A DNA stretch of 64,000 nucleotides from Prinia subflava (GCF_021018805.1 NC_086257.1:19443193-19507192), one strand, 5' to 3'. Numbered from the stretch's first letter, positions 46,229-60,000 are shown. Translations and numbers: made by a program. Notes: generated from the sequence alone by a model not told the origin.

Positions 46229-46290
46229 TTAATATGTGTGTATATACATATATATATATATACACACACAGACACACATATATGCACATA
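46229..46290. repeat. TG/TA/CA compound microsatellite, self-complementary
   Basis: TGTGTGTATATA at 46235-46246 pairs perfectly with TATATACACACA at 46257-46268 around a 10-base loop. CA and TA repeats continue to 46290. The alternating purine-pyrimidine DNA can form Z-DNA or a cruciform. Transcribed, it folds into a hairpin like those of TG/TA-repeat microRNA families, but nothing shows processing. Confidence 0.85.
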
Positions 46291-46349
46291 TTTATCCCTT
46301 CCCCTCCCCCACCCCGCGCCGCCGGCTTCCCCTCCCCCACCCGCCTGCA

Positions 46350-46369
46350 TTTTTTTTAATTAAAAAAAA
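46350..46369. repeat. 20-bp A/T palindrome
   Basis: Eight T, AATT, eight A form a perfect palindrome, with the A run extending to 46373. It is an isolated AT island inside GC-rich promoter DNA. Confidence 0.85.
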
Positions 46370-46514
46370 AAAAGAGAGGTTTAATGGAGCGGGGGATGGG
46401 GGGGACACCGGCCTCGGCAGCGAATGGCACACGGGAGCCATGGCGAGAGGCCTATTTTTAGCCCGATTTGTGTGGAAGAGCGGCTTCCCCTCCCCCCTTC
46501 CCGCATATTTACTT

Positions 46515-46568
46515 ATGGGGGGGAGGGGAAGGGGGGGCAGGGCCGGGTCGGGATGGGGGAGGGGAGGC
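46515..46568 (+). other. G-quadruplex-prone tract
   Basis: Nine or more runs of three to seven G occur within about 54 bases, separated by one to three bases. It lies about 430 bases past the candidate donor on the presumed transcribed strand, so the nascent RNA would also be G4-prone. Confidence 0.7.
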
Positions 46569-48349
46569 CCTGCCCCTCCCCCACTCCCGGAGTTCTCCCC
46601 GGTCCGCTCGTGGGGAGGGGACAGACCCCCACCCCGGGTCACCCCCGGTGTTCCTCCCCAGAGCCAAGTTATTGATCACTTCTCCGCCTGAGTTCAGGGC
46701 GGAACGTGCAATACCCCGCGGTGGCAGCGAGCGGGCCCGGTTCGGGGTGTAAAATAAGCTTTTATTTTCCCATTTCACAGCGTCTCTCCTCGCCCTGTCC
46801 GAAACCCTGGTGTAAATTGTGTGTTGCATCAATTAGAGGGGCTCGCACGGTTGATGCAATGTGTGTACTGTTTTCTCCGTGGAGGATTTAAGTCCTGAAA
46901 TAATGTGGCTTGTTATTGTTGTACCCTCGAAAGGGTTAAAATTTATCGTGTTGTTCCAGGTGAATTTAATCTTTCATCACCGAATTTCCTTTTAAGGCAG
47001 CTTGACAGAATAAAAGTCTCTTCCTCGCTTGTCTTTATCCCCAGAACAGCAAAACTTTGTCTGTGCTTTATGGCAGGGGCTGGTTGCTGCAGATGACACG
47101 TGAGTCTGGAGGAAAGTTTGGTTTGTAGGTCGCTGTGTAGGAAAGTGAAGTTTGCTGGTGAAGTTTTTACTACTCTCCAGTGTGCTCGACTTCCTCGTTT
47201 TCCTGTCTGTGTAAATCAAATTCCTAGCTGATTTATGGGGGAGGGGATCACCAAACATATTCCTTCCTTATTGTTAAGGCATGTGAGGCATGATCAGGAG
47301 AACCAGGTCTTTGTTGCATAAAAAAAGAGAGTGTTGTGGGCTTGTCTGACTCGCTTTGCTGTCCTTTCGTGCTAAAATAAATGTCTGAGCACGCTGTGTG
47401 CATGAACGAGGTTCTTTGCAGTTGGTGGTCTCTACCCTTTGGGTGTTGTGAGTTGTGCTCCTTTAGCAGTGAGGGCATCACATGCAAGGTTGGTGTTTGG
47501 GGTTTGGTTGTACCTGGGCTTTGGGGCGGTTTCGTGCCCTCGAAGTGCTCTGAGTAACCCAAAGTAACTCTTGTCCATTGAGGCTCACCTTGGGTTTGGG
47601 GCCTTCCTTTGGACGTGTGTGTTAATGAGCTTTTCGGAATACATTCCAAGTGAAGACTGGACCTGCAAACTCCTGTGTGTGTCCTTAAATTTAAGCGAAT
47701 GGGTATGTGTTTGTGGATCAGCTGTGAAGGGTTTTTTGCCCTTATCCATTGAAAAAAAGGGGCTGGTGATGGTGCTTAGGGCACAGGTGGCCCCCTGTAA
47801 TTGGTAGAAACAAACTTTCTGTGGTTTTCTGTAGTGTGGTGTTTTTTTTTATTTTCCTTTGTTTTTGTTTAAGGTCTAGTGGAATGGTAACATTTTTTAT
47901 TATTTACCTAAGGTCACCTGAGCCAGTGCACTGTTGCTGTCTTAGGTTTTCTTGGGGGAAGTTGGATTTTCTCCATGAGAACCGTGTGTTCTGGCACTAT
48001 GTCTTGGGACCGTGGTGGCCTGCCTCCCAAACTGTTGTTGGGAGCACCTGGAGAACACTTAGCTCTCATTCCTTGAGGAAAAGAGAAGGAATTGTAATTT
48101 CAATGTATGAAAGGAGTTGGGATTTGGCTTTTGGACTTCATAAATTATTTTTAAGACTGTGCAAGAGTGTATAGGTTTTGTTTGTTTGAATGTGCACAGC
48201 CATAACGTGTATGTAGCATAAAGAACACAATAATTACAGAAGATTCTGTTGCTTAAGCATTTTTCCTCCCTTCAAACAGGTAGTTAAGATTTTTTTTTCT
48301 GTGAGTTTCTTTTTTAATATGACTACTTCTTTCAGTTTTACTCTATATA

Positions 48350-48425
48350 TGGTAATTATTGATGTTTGTGTAATGCTTTGAAGTTGTAAGGCAGGGTATA
48401 AGCGCTAAATACCCAACAGCAATAC
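48350..48425 (+). mobile_element. Possible ancient MIR/L2 3' tail
   Basis: GTGTAATGCTTTGAAGTTGT, AAGGCAGGGTATAAGCGC and TAAATAC match in order the shared tail 'gtaaagcgctttgagat...aaggcgctatataagtgcaaata'. Only about 60 bases are comparable, so this is tentative. Confidence 0.45.
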
Positions 48426-51400
48426 TTCATAGTCATTTTCCCTTCATGAAAGAGTTTGATGCTAAAAAGTGCTACAGCCCTGAGCATCAAGAGGCTCTGG
48501 GTGGATTAGGGGAAATGGCCAAAATTGCTGATAATGTTGTTTTCAGATAATAGTTTTAAGTTAGGAAGAACAGATCTGAATAATGTACAGCAAACTGAGT
48601 TATTTTACCTAACTTCATTTTCGTCTGGAATTTAATAGAACGGGCACTTCGTATTTGAGTCAGAACGTGTTTGCTGTTTCAAGTTTTGTAGTGGCAGTAA
48701 AGACCCACATTCTACAAGGATGTAATCGTGCAGAAGTCAGGAAGTGCTGTAAAACACACAGCTCTGTGAACATCGGGGTCTCGTTCAGCTGAATGAGCTC
48801 TGCAGCTGTCTGGGAAGCTGCTCCCAGAAGTTGGGTGTGTTTTGTATTAGCGGTGGGCAGTAGGAGGTGAATCTTTCATTACATGGATGCTGTTTTGGTA
48901 CAACAGCACTGTAAAGTGTTTTGGGAAGGCTGAGGTAGTGGCCGGTGTGACATCTTTTCATGACTAATTCCTCTGTTCATTGGGAGTCCCAAGTGATCGT
49001 CACTCCTTGAGTTTTTGCTTGCTTTGCCTGTCTCTTCTGTCCCCCCGGTCCCACAGCTGCTGAGGACCGTGGTGTCTGTGTGAATTCTGACACCTTGCTG
49101 GTGAGGACACTGCTGGCAAGCAGAGGAGAGACAGACACAAACCTCCTGCCAGCTCTTCCCCATCCCAACTGGGAGAGGATGGTGGTGGAGTGGTCTGGTC
49201 TGTGCTTTAGGACAGGGTGTGCTGCAGGTCGGTGTTGTGTCGATACTGAAATATTGTGATACTGAGATATATCGTACCCAAGTGTGATTCATTCATAATC
49301 TAATTCATGTTGTTCATATTGAGTGGTGTGGTGCTGGTCTGTGTGCTGACCATCCTCAGTGGGTGTGTGTCTGCACATGTGTGCACCCAGAGTTCAGGGT
49401 GTAATAATGACTGTATTTAATGCCCTAAACATCAGCTCATGCAAGTAGCTGCAGGTTGGGAGAGAAGTGAAAGTGTGTGTGCACACTCTGTAATTATGCT
49501 TGTTTGGCTCCTGCAAAAAGTAACTGCTCTGAGAATATACTCATTGCCTGCTCATTTTTAAATACAAATTCAAGTGTTTGTGTTAGGTGAAGAAGTGTCA
49601 GTAGCTTCCCATTAAGAACTATGATTGACAGCTCCTCTCTCTTTTTGAGTTGCGTTGCTGCATTAATGTAGTAGCTTCAAATTAACAGGTGATGAAGAAA
49701 CCATTTCTATGTTCCTTTTGTTGATTTAGCTACTCCTGTCCCAAATGTGCTTAGTTTTTTAGGTGCTAAAGTATGAAGTTAGATGGTCTTAATTCTGTAA
49801 AGTCACTTAATAACAAGTGACTTTACTAGGAAAAGGTTCATCCAGTGATCCCGAGCAGAGTAGATGGAGACCGCTTTATTCATTTCATAATTGGTTTCTT
49901 CTGAGATAAAGTGTGACAATGAATTGAAGAATAAGGAGTATCTTTTGATATGAAATTGTAGGGAATATATTGGCTTTTCTTTAATTTTGCAAAATTGAAT
50001 TAGCTAACCGGAGGTAAGAAGCAGTGAAAATGAGGCAGCATAGCTGTCACTTTGGGAGAGTTGATTGCTTGAGTGAAAAGGTTTGGAAGTCTGGTCTGGA
50101 AATTGCCAATTTGTATAAAAACTGGCAAACTTCTTAGGGTTCCGTCTTGTGGTATCTAATCCAAGATGAGAAGGCCCTTTCCTTCCTTCTTGTAAAACAA
50201 GGCTGAACTTGTTTATACAAAATGCCCTAGAGTCTTAGTGGCCTTGTTTGAGCTCAGGTTAAATGTTCCTTTGATTCTGAAGGATCTACAGAACTGTAAC
50301 TCAGCTTACACTCTGAAACCTTTAATGCCTCACCACTTACCTTTCTGTGACATCCTTTAGGCTTAACTTTTTATATTGATAAGGAGCCTTAAAAATAGTT
50401 CTTCCTTGATGAGAAGTGGTCCTTCCAAGCTGGAGGTTATGTAATTGTAGGGGGAATGCACACACTGGTTGGGTGTGTAGGATTTTGGTGGCTTGGCTAG
50501 CCAAGGAGTGAAATTGCTGTTGTTGCAGCTTGCCCCTGCTCACTTGCTTCTTGGATGGGCTGATTGCAGGGAGAACTTCTGAGTGTATTTCCTTATCTGT
50601 ATAAATAGTAATCAGAAAGTCTGGTGAATTGGTGTAGCATTCTGAAGAACTTACTGAAATAAGCTCTGAAGTGGTGAGGGGGAGCATTACGGAATTGCTT
50701 GGCCAACACATACAACATCTTCCTAAGAGTCTCCTTTTACTTTGAATGTAATTGTGCGTGGCCAAACCCGGTGCTGAGTGCAGATACTGAGGTCCTTTGG
50801 AATATGCTAGCTGGGATGCCAGAAGAGACTTCCCTAGGTCTGCTCTCAGCCTAACACGCCATTTTTGAGGATGAGTAACTCAGGCAGATTGGGTGTCAAC
50901 CTGGCTGTGTGGTTCAGTGCCTGCCTGTGGCCGTTCCTGGTGCTCTGAGTATCCTGCTTATCTCCAGGAGCTGGAGGTGTGGTGGCAGTGGGCATCTTGC
51001 TCCTGAATTTGTCCTGTAGTTGTGCTTGGTGCAAGCATGACTCGTCTTAAGAAGAGTGTAAGCTGGCATCTGCATCTCTAAAGTAAGATATTAATAGTTT
51101 TATTTTCAAAGATGCTGAGTCCCTGCAGTTGCATGTGAAGTTGGCAGTCTCTGTGTGTGCTTAGCATTTCTAAAAACCAACTCTTGTGTGTGGTTTGCCG
51201 GCTTCTGCAAGCTCCCGTGAGGGTGTAGTTTCTGTTCCTGGGAGCAGTATTAGTAAAAGGCTATGTTGTGTGCTCTGACTTGTGTTTATTGTTGTAATTC
51301 TGAAGTCTCCATGTTGCAGAGGAGCAATCTTGCTTACTAGTAATGTCTAGCAGTAAAAAATCAGAATCATCCAGAGAAAACAGTTGTGTAGGTTTTTTTG

Positions 51401-53367
51401 GTTTATGATCTGAGGCTCTGTTCAATCTCTGTTCAGTGTCAGTGTGTTACAGGCACTCTCTGGGTGTCATTTTGGATCGCTGGAGGTGTGTTGCTGGAAG
51501 TTTTGGCTGGTGGGGTGTGAGGAGCAGACCTTCCCTTCCACCTCAGCAGGGCAAGAGTTTTTGCCAGCCTGGCAGGGCAGGCGAGCATCTGTCCCTGCAG
51601 AAGTGGTTGTGCTCCTTTTAGCCTGTTGGGGGTTTGGGGAATGATTCAGTCGCTTCTCTGGCTGCACACAGAGCTCCCTCTCACCCCACTGACGTCAGGC
51701 TGATGGTAGATTTTTATGAATTGGGACTGTGAAAGTGGAAGCTTTGCTCCGTGCCTGTTGGTGGTGACCAGAGAGCTACAGAAAAGATCTCTGTGCACGC
51801 TATTCCTGGAGCATTTTTCCAAGGTTATGAGTTAAGGGTCAAATATTTACTGTTTGTGAAAATGTAGTGCTAAATTCTATGCCCAGTGCCAAAACCACAG
51901 AAATTGTCAAGCTCTAGAGCCCTAAATAGAACCTATCCGAAAAAGTCTCATCCATTTGACATTAACAATGTTAAAAGTTCAGGCTCTTCACATGGGTGAC
52001 TTACAGCCAACAAACTGAGTGAGGACTCATGGATAGTGAGCACATGTGAGGCAGATTTCAGTCCCCTGATGGTTCCCTAAAAGTATCAGGCAAAGAAGAG
52101 ACAGTTTGATTTCCTGGAATAAGTTGCCTAGGCTGGCCGAGGAGTGGAATAACAAGTTTCATAGCTCTTTAGTGGTTTTTGGACAGATTGATTCATGCTG
52201 GAGTGTCAGCATGACTTCTGAAAATACAAATCTGCTTTGTAAAAACAGTGTTAAAATGGTGCCGTTATTTTTCATTTATTATTGATATTGGTCTAACTTA
52301 CAGTCCTATTGGGCAAATGAGCATTTTTGCCATTAATTTCAGCAATTGGGAAAGGAGCTTACCTTAAAATACTGATTGATCTTAAGAGAGATGAGTGAGT
52401 CTGACTCTCCCTCCCTGCTTCCTTGTCTCTCTAGCTCACAGTAAGCATGAGAACTTTTCCTCTTTTAGGTTATGTCTAAATTTGTGGGGGAAAAAATAGT
52501 TTTGATATTGCATAGACCTATGGGGGAAATAACAAGAGATCTGGGTCAAAAAAGTAGGACGTGCAAGATTTAGAAGCTGTTGAAGTGTATTTATTTGTCC
52601 TATATTAGGTTAAAGGAAGTATTGGTGCTCTCAGTTTGGCAACGTGTCCTTCAGTCCGAGGTGTGCTGTAAAGGGAAGACAACTGTTAAACAATGATTCA
52701 CCACTAATTTTTATATGGATGTCCACATTCTTCTCTAGTGCAGAAATTTCTGCTTGTGTATCAACACAAGCACACTTTCCTAAATACAGACCCTTGGAGA
52801 TAAATTTTAATTGGGAAGTGCTTTGTAAAAATATGGATTTTTGCCATGATGATGTTTGTTCTTCTGTAATGTGTTTACTTTGGGGTTACATTTGTTCAGA
52901 TTTTATACTTTTTAACATACTTATGTTAAAAGCAAAGTTAGCATGAATATAGATGAAGGAAAATGAGGGACGGTGTTGTCAAACATTTATTTATGCTGAC
53001 ATCAGATAAATTGTGCTAGAAACATATCTTGTGTAGCAATGGTTTAATTGTTTCCCATTGCTAGTGCAACAAAATTGGGGTTTATAGAAGTGGGATCTGT
53101 ACTTGCTGAACAACATGAATATTTTCCTGATGCCGGCATTGTACCTGATTTTCCACTTTATTTTGAATGCACAACTAAATTTCACAATCTGGTGTCTTGT
53201 TTAGACTAAGTATCTAGCATTGTGGGCATGAAAAAAGTCATCAAAACGAAACTTCAATATGTTGAGTTGTGATAAAACTTGAACACAAATACAATGAAAC
53301 AACCTACTAAGCAGTTTTGATGAGTTTGATCTGATAGCTGATTAACAGAAACCAACTTATTTTTCTT

Positions 53368-53383
53368 TTTTTTTTTAAACAGC
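53368..53383 (+). other. Polypyrimidine tract with acceptor-like AG
   Basis: A T-rich run ends in AAACAG at 53383, resembling a 3' splice site. No donor or open frame follows at exon distance, so an exon is not supported. I list it only as a possible cryptic site. Confidence 0.2.
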
Positions 53384-56300
53384 TTTTGCCTTTATTGTAA
53401 ATATTTGTCACAGTTTGAGTTGTAAGAAAAATGCTTTGTATTTCTGTGACTGTCTTCCAGGGCAGATTGTGAATGGCCTTTGATTACGTTAGAAGTATCA
53501 ATGTTGTCTTGCTGTTGGCAAAATCCATATTAGTTGGTCCTTCTGCTGTCTACACGTGCAAGGTTATTTTGATACAGATTAGTTATTCCTAGTTCATCAA
53601 GGCCCTTTGTGAGATTCTTTCTTACAGTATGCATAATACACATTAAATATGTTAGCAATTAAGTTTTAAGAGTCTCTTCCATTAAATTAAAAAAAGCCTT
53701 CTTGGCTACTGGGTAATCCCATTGAGGTGCCTGGGCACCACAGCCCTCCCAGGTGTATTATTTTCTGGTAAGATGGGCATTGCTTTTGTCTTAAGAAATG
53801 AACCTTCTTTCTGTGGTTCTGTGGGCTGGTTGTGAAAGCATTAAATTCAATTTTCCCAGCAGTCTGCTGTTGTCCTGGTGCCTGGAACACAGCTGGGGTC
53901 CTATGTTAGAGAGATACTCACTGCTTGCATGTTCTGGGGACTTTTAGAGATACTGTGTGTATTGACAGAAATGGTGGGAAAAATTAAAAAAAAAATACAC
54001 AAAAGATAAAGGGATAGAAACTTTCAGAGGTAGCCAGGGAAAACACTTTGGATGTGTTTTGACTTGCTCTTTGACGCTAGGGATGACTTCATACGCGAGG
54101 CTTGGAGGGTATGTGAAATGCAGTGTCAGACTCAGGCTAGGAGAGCATCCCTTACGTAGGCTGAGATTTGTCTGTTGTGCCAGCACCAAAGCTTGTGTAT
54201 GTTGGACACTGCTGCAGAGCTCCAGAAAGCTCCATTGATGGTGTTAGAATATGTGAAATTTCATTTGCCTGCTTAATGTGCCTCCCACTTTCCCAGCTGT
54301 GGCCTGTAACTACCTGCTTGTAGAAGGGAGTTTTTTCAAGGTGAAATTAAAGAAATGCACAGGTTTTAAAAACACATTCAGAGATCAGGTTAGTCAGATT
54401 TCATTTGTGTTAATGTTCCTGTAAATGGTGGAAGTTTGGAACTGCAATGTACTTCCGTGTGCCTGTTGCTGCCTACTTGTATTTGTTAATCTGGTGCTGC
54501 TGGGCTTACTGCTGTTCTGTGTAATTAAAATAACCCCCCAAGCTTCCCCTTGTGTGATAAAAAGACAAGTGGTGCAAGGTTGTGCTGCTTTTTTCTTTCT
54601 GAATTAACCCCTTCCAGCTGTCAGGGTGGCTCTGCCTCCTTGTCCGTGCTGTAGTGGAAAAGTTGCAAATAAATGTAGTGAATTTTGTGTCCACCATAAC
54701 AGTTTGCACCATTTTATTTTAACCCCTTCCTAAGAATTGATTTTTCTAATAATTCGCTGCCTATTTTTTCCTTGGGCTTTCTCTCTCCTTTTTGTTATTT
54801 TGGACTTTTCTTTTGCGCTCTGTTCTCTTGTCAGTCCTCTAAATCAAATTGGTGCCTTTTTGTTTGTGTTCTCTGGGTTTTCTGTCTCTGCTTTCTTCTT
54901 CTTTCTCAAAATATTAGTTAAGTTTATATACAGGACTTGGTCATAGGTAGCCCTCTTGAAGTGGAGGGGTTGGATGGGTTTGGATGATGCAGCCTGAGTC
55001 AGTGGTGGAGCAGAACCTGCTGGGGAATTCTCATTTTCCTGTGCGTTCCCCTGGCAGCGGGCAGGAGGTGAGCGAGGGGCCTGCCTGCGGGCACATGGCT
55101 GGTTGGGATGGGCACACAGGGCAGGAAATGCAGAGGACAAATTTTGGCAGTGCTTTTGTATGATAAAAATAATCTTGGCTGTAGGCATAGCATTGATCCA
55201 ACTCTTGATGAAGTCAGAGGGAGGCTTTGGAGGGAGTTGGCGTGAGCGTTTAGTACAGACACGAAAAGCTAAGGAAGCTGGAGTGAGAACCTCGGCACAA
55301 GGTGGGGTTGGCTTTGGGCTTTTCAAAATAAGGGGTTTTATGCAAGAAGTTTTTATTGACATTGTGACTTAAAATTAGTGAAAACAAAGTCAGTCATCGT
55401 GAAATCAGTAGCGGCCTTATCTTATTGTTTTTATTGTGGGTAGTGTTGACAAGTCACATGCCCCATTGTTCTGGGTGAACAAACAGGGCTTTGAGGCTGC
55501 GAGCTGGGACGTGCGCACAGGCGCCTTTGTCCTGTGTGGAGCTGCGACTCCGGAGTTGAGAGATTTGTCTTGAAAGAGTTCACATCCAGGAACTGCATGA
55601 TAAAATACTCCCTCGCTTGATATCTAAGCACCGTTTTTGTTTTGTGTCTTGTCGTCCAGAACCTCAGAAAATAAACACAGGTGACTTGATGGATCATAAA
55701 CTCTCTCCTACCTCGTTGCCCAGCAAAACTGTGGATAGCAGGCTTGTGTTCTGGCTCTGGAGTGGATGTGCTTGGGACAGAATGCAGAATGTGCTTTTGA
55801 GAAAGTCAGTAAAAGATTTTTGCTTTAAAGCCTTCCAGGTGTAAGTCCTTTACCACAAAGCTGGTGACGCTTGAGACAGTAGTGAACGTCACCTCTACTG
55901 AAGTCACAGCTTTGTGGATCCCCTGTAAATTACTCATGCCGTTTATAAATCCCTGGAATCAGGATATGTGTAGTGTAACTAAGATGGATGCAGTAGAGAC
56001 TGGCTGCAGGAGCAGACTTGGCACGTGTGGGCTGTGGATGTAGTCATCCAGCCGTATCTGGGGGAGAATTCCATTGAAATTGCTGTGAGTTTTGCTTAAG
56101 GAAGAGCAGAAAGATTAGTCTTCCCTGCCTACAGTAATTTTTATTATGTTGTTGTTTTTAATACATCTTAACAATGCCTGTGTAGCTCATTGTCTGGCCC
56201 AGTATTTTTGATTTGTAGAAAAAACGTGGTTGTGAGGTTTTTTTCTTTTTTCTTCTTTTTTTTTTTAAATCAGCTTATAGTCTTGCTTTTTCCTGTTTGG

Positions 56301-58558
56301 AAACTGATGCTTGCAGTGTGTTTCATACTTATACAGGACTGTTCACCAAAATGATCTGGGATTGTCAGAGCTCCACAGTAGATATTACTAAGTTGCTTTC
56401 ATATGTAACGGCACGGAAGGTGGTAGAAACTTTTAAGCTGGTAGAAATTCTCATAGCAATCTTGACTGCGTGTCGACAGTGTCAGCTGTGTGTCCATCTG
56501 CTCTCTGGTATTAGAAAACTTCCCCAGTTTGGGTGGTTTGCAGGCAGTCTGTAAAATACTGCTTTAATTTCGTTGCAGAATGAATGGCAAACTTCTGGCA
56601 TCCTAATGTGGGTGTAATAGAGCAATGGAATATATTCTGTGGGTTACTGCTCCAGGTTTTCAGACTTTTTTTTGAGCATGACTGCAGTTTGTTTACACAG
56701 TCCCTTCATGGGAACTGCTTGATAGAGGGAATTATGGAATTACTTTCTGGTTACAAATTCCCTCTATACATGTCTTGCTCTGTGGTGGATCCCCAGAGAC
56801 ACACTTCCACTCTCCACACCCACAATTCTGCTTTTCTGAGTTGACCTAATATACGAATATGTAACAGATAACTGTGCTTACTTTATTTTTCATTTACATC
56901 ACTGAAGATTTTCTGTCCACATAATGATTGGGACAGAAAGCTGGTGTCAGGATTATCTGTTATTTCTGCCACCGTGTGACCTTAGCAAATGGATTAACAA
57001 ATTTACCCATGCACCAGTGATTTCATACTTAACAGGAGCTTTTTCAGGCCAGTTCAGTGCCCTGAGATCTTCTGGTGAGAGGCTGTGTAGCAGTGTAAAG
57101 TGGCTTTTATTTAATTTTTCAGTCTGTGCTTACTTGGACTTTTCAGTTTAAGCAAGTGCTCCATTTTTATTTATAGCTTTTGTGTGTGTCTTTTAGTTTT
57201 CTGTTGGACAGAACGTTGGAAATATTTTCTACTAGTGCCAGGACATGTTGGAATTAGGCTACTTGGTTCATAAAGTTAGGCATGTTGGTGTCCTTAGTAA
57301 CATGGAAATGCAACCTTACATGAAGTTTTAAGATGCCTGCACTTTTTCTGGACCTTGGCAGTGTTTTGGGAGTGAGGAAAGCTGGAACTTTTCTGGTGGA
57401 GCCACTTGAGGAATGGGTTTGGAGAGCAGCTACACAAGCAGCCACTTATCCCAGCAGTGGAGGTGGGAAAGGATGTGGTGAGACCCTTGAGCTGACCCAA
57501 TTCTTGATGGAGCAGAGGCACAAAAAATTTTGTCCTCTAGAGTGGTGTATTGAGTCCTCTGCCATGCTGAGATGGATTTAGGGGTCCTGAAAACATCATC
57601 TCTGGAAGGATGTGTTAAACCCAGCAGCTGTTTTGGTGGGGGTGGGGATTAAAGTCCAGGTGGTTTTGCTGCACCAGTTTACAGCCTGACTCCACAAACA
57701 CTGGCGTTGCTACGGCGAAGGCTGTGGCTGAACCACTGCAGTGAGGTGGGTCAGGTAAGGGTGGGCTGTGAATTTGTTATCTCAGCTCTGCTATCAGGCA
57801 GAATCCCACACAGTGCCGTGGGCCAGCTGCTATCTCAGCCAGTCTGTATGTACAGGCTTGTTCTGACTGCTTGGGTTCACCCATACAGAACACAGACATA
57901 AATCTTTGACATGTGCATATAATGTCATTTGGGCGAGTCTTCTTTTATAACTTCCTAAATGATTCTTGTTCATAAGTTTAACTATAAACTAATTCACAGG
58001 CTTTTATGAAAACTTTTTTTTATGTCCTTTCCTGGGAGTCAGTGGTGTTTTCCTGTTCGGAGGACATTGATTTCTGGTGAGCATTTTCCTTGTCAGTATA
58101 GGTGTCTCCTAAAGCACATATTGGTCCTGGCTGTCACAGTGACACTGATGAGCAGATATTCGCTGTTAATTATCTTATTTTCATATGTTGTCTGGACAGT
58201 TTTCATCTGCTGAAAAAATGAAATTTTAGGGAGTGTTTTAATTCTGGGGAGCCTCTTCCCTTTGGGAGACATACTTAAAGTTGTATACATTTGGAGTTTG
58301 CTATTGTAAGTTGTTCTTCTGTATGGTGACTTTTCTTCTTTTCACTATACTGTACCTTGAGAAGTATCTCTGGTTAATTTGAAAAGAAAGTCCTTCTAGC
58401 ACTTTAATAAATACCTTAAACTTGGCAAAAATGTATTTACACACACACTGGCAGCATGGGTTGAAGTTAAAAGTGGGAATTTACAGTATGCTCACATTTT
58501 TCTTGGAATGACTCCAGGAAGAAAGTGTCTCATTCCTGTTTAGTGTAATATATATCTA

Positions 58559-58574
58559 TATATCAGCTGATATA
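58559..58574. repeat. 16-bp perfect palindrome with E-box
   Basis: TATATCAGCTGATATA is fully self-complementary and centred on the E-box CAGCTG, the core favoured by myogenic and some neural bHLH factors. A TATATATCTATA stretch precedes it. It may be chance in AT-rich DNA. Confidence 0.5.
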
Positions 58575-59489
58575 GCTGTTGGTGTAGTCAAGCCCTAATT
58601 GTTTAAAAAAATATCACTTAAGTGTGATTCTTTGGTATATTTAGAAGAGCTGAGTGAAGCCCTTTCTTGGTTGAACCATTTTCTTGTGATCTGAGGCAGT
58701 TTACGTGTTCTTCCTAAGAAATATGTTATTGCTCCATTGAAGTCAGTTCAGGTTCTCTGGAAGTAATCCAACCTTCAGGAAAGAAAAATATTAGTGTGCA
58801 TGTTGAGGGAAGGGGTTTCCCTTTATTTCGGAATTTGCTTGTCATGTGTAGCAAATAAGCCATTTTTGGACACATTAAGGCTCTGTGAAACTAATTTTCA
58901 GCGCTGACAGTTTTCTAGTCCTGGGTTAAGCAGAAAGATTTAAATGTAATGTTTCCAATTTTTTTTTTTGTTTTAAATAGGAAGGAATATGTATATTTGC
59001 TCAGTTATAATTTGAGTGCCCTGAATGTTTCAGGATAACAGAAAAATGAACAATTTGAAACGCTGAGGACCGTGGGGACTTTTTTTAGCCAGTCATTTGT
59101 TTCAGTGTCTGAAATGTTTTGTTGCCAGTTTAAATGTTGGAATTTACGGAAGTAGCCTTTGCTTGGAAGCCTTAAATATTTGCAATATGTTGTTTATTTG
59201 GTTTACAAAGTTTTGTGCGGTTTGAACACTGGTTTTTGTTTTAGCAATGAGTTTTGGCAGAGCACATTCTAGCATATGTAGTCAGTCATAAACAAACTAG
59301 AGACCACTAATGCTTTAGTCCTGGGGCTGTATCAAAGCATGTAAGGTTAAATTAAAACTGTCTGTTTGACTTTGCTTCTTTGGGCCTGTGCTCCACTGAG
59401 ACCTTCAGGATGCTCACGTTATAATTCCGTGCCTTCCCTCATTAAAGCAGCGACTCTCTTAAGTTTTTTGCAACTTTAATCTCTTAGTC

Positions 59490-60000
59490 AAGGAGGGGTT
59501 TTCCGGTGTCCAGGCTTGGTTTGTGGCTGAAGGGCAGCGCTGCCCACGCAGGCCTGTGCGAGTTGGGCACCCAAAGCGAGCAGAGCTGCGGTGCTTTCTG
59601 CGGGATTCCGTGTGCTTCCCGGGGCAGGGCAGGGAGCCGGCAGCAGCTGCCCTTCAGGAGCCGTGTGCTCGTGGATAAATTGTGCAAGCTGGGTCCTTGA
59701 ACCGGATTGTGGAGTCTGCAGCAGGGTGCAGTGAGGAGCAGCGAGCAGCGATGAGGGCTCGCAGGGTGAAGGCGGCTGCGGGTGCCCGGGGGAGGCTGTG
59801 TCACCCCACGGCAGCACAGTGGGATGGGCTCTGCACAGGGTCAGGGGAGAGCAGGATGGAGCCTTCCCTCAGCACGGGGGTTCAATGGGCTGTGCTGGAG
59901 CACAGCGCTTCTCCAGGGGCCCGCCGACCCTTCCCCGGGGACCCGCCGACCCTCCCTGGGACCTGTCACCCTCCCCGGGGCCTGCCCTTGGTTCTCTCCT
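59490..60000. other. GC-rich, CpG-containing patch in the presumed intron
   Basis: GC rises sharply over about 500 bases and falls again, with scattered CpG but no GC boxes or TATA. Three overlapping frames on each strand are composition artefacts. It could be a small intragenic CpG island, an alternative promoter or simply a GC-rich patch containing the minisatellite at 59916. Confidence 0.45.
59916..59987. repeat. ~21-bp minisatellite, about 3.5 copies
   Basis: Units begin at 59916 (GGGGCCCGCCGACCCTTCCC), 59937 (GGGGACCCGCCGACCCTCCC), 59958 (GGGACCTGTCACCCTCCCC) and 59977 (GGGGCCTGCCC, partial). The third copy is two bases shorter and more diverged. Confidence 0.85.

Larger units (their letters stand above)
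45150..46760 (+). promoter_or_regulatory. CpG island 2, probable promoter of a plus-strand gene
   Basis: CpG-dense DNA lies at about 45240-45620 and 46080-46760, separated by homopolymer, pyrimidine and CA/TA tracts. It contains a TATA-like box, a consensus donor and several G4-prone tracts. Downstream sequence shows transcription-type base skew. Together these support a promoter driving transcription rightward. The 250-codon plus-strand frame at 45258-46010 is proline-, serine- and phenylalanine-rich translation of low-complexity DNA, not a protein gene. The gene itself is not recognisable from this part. Confidence 0.75.

Noticed and set aside
55660..55680. 21-base mini-exon between a CAG acceptor and CAG|GTGACT
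   Set aside because: The acceptor tract is short and the donor weak. Such pairs are expected by chance in 18 kb of intron-like DNA.
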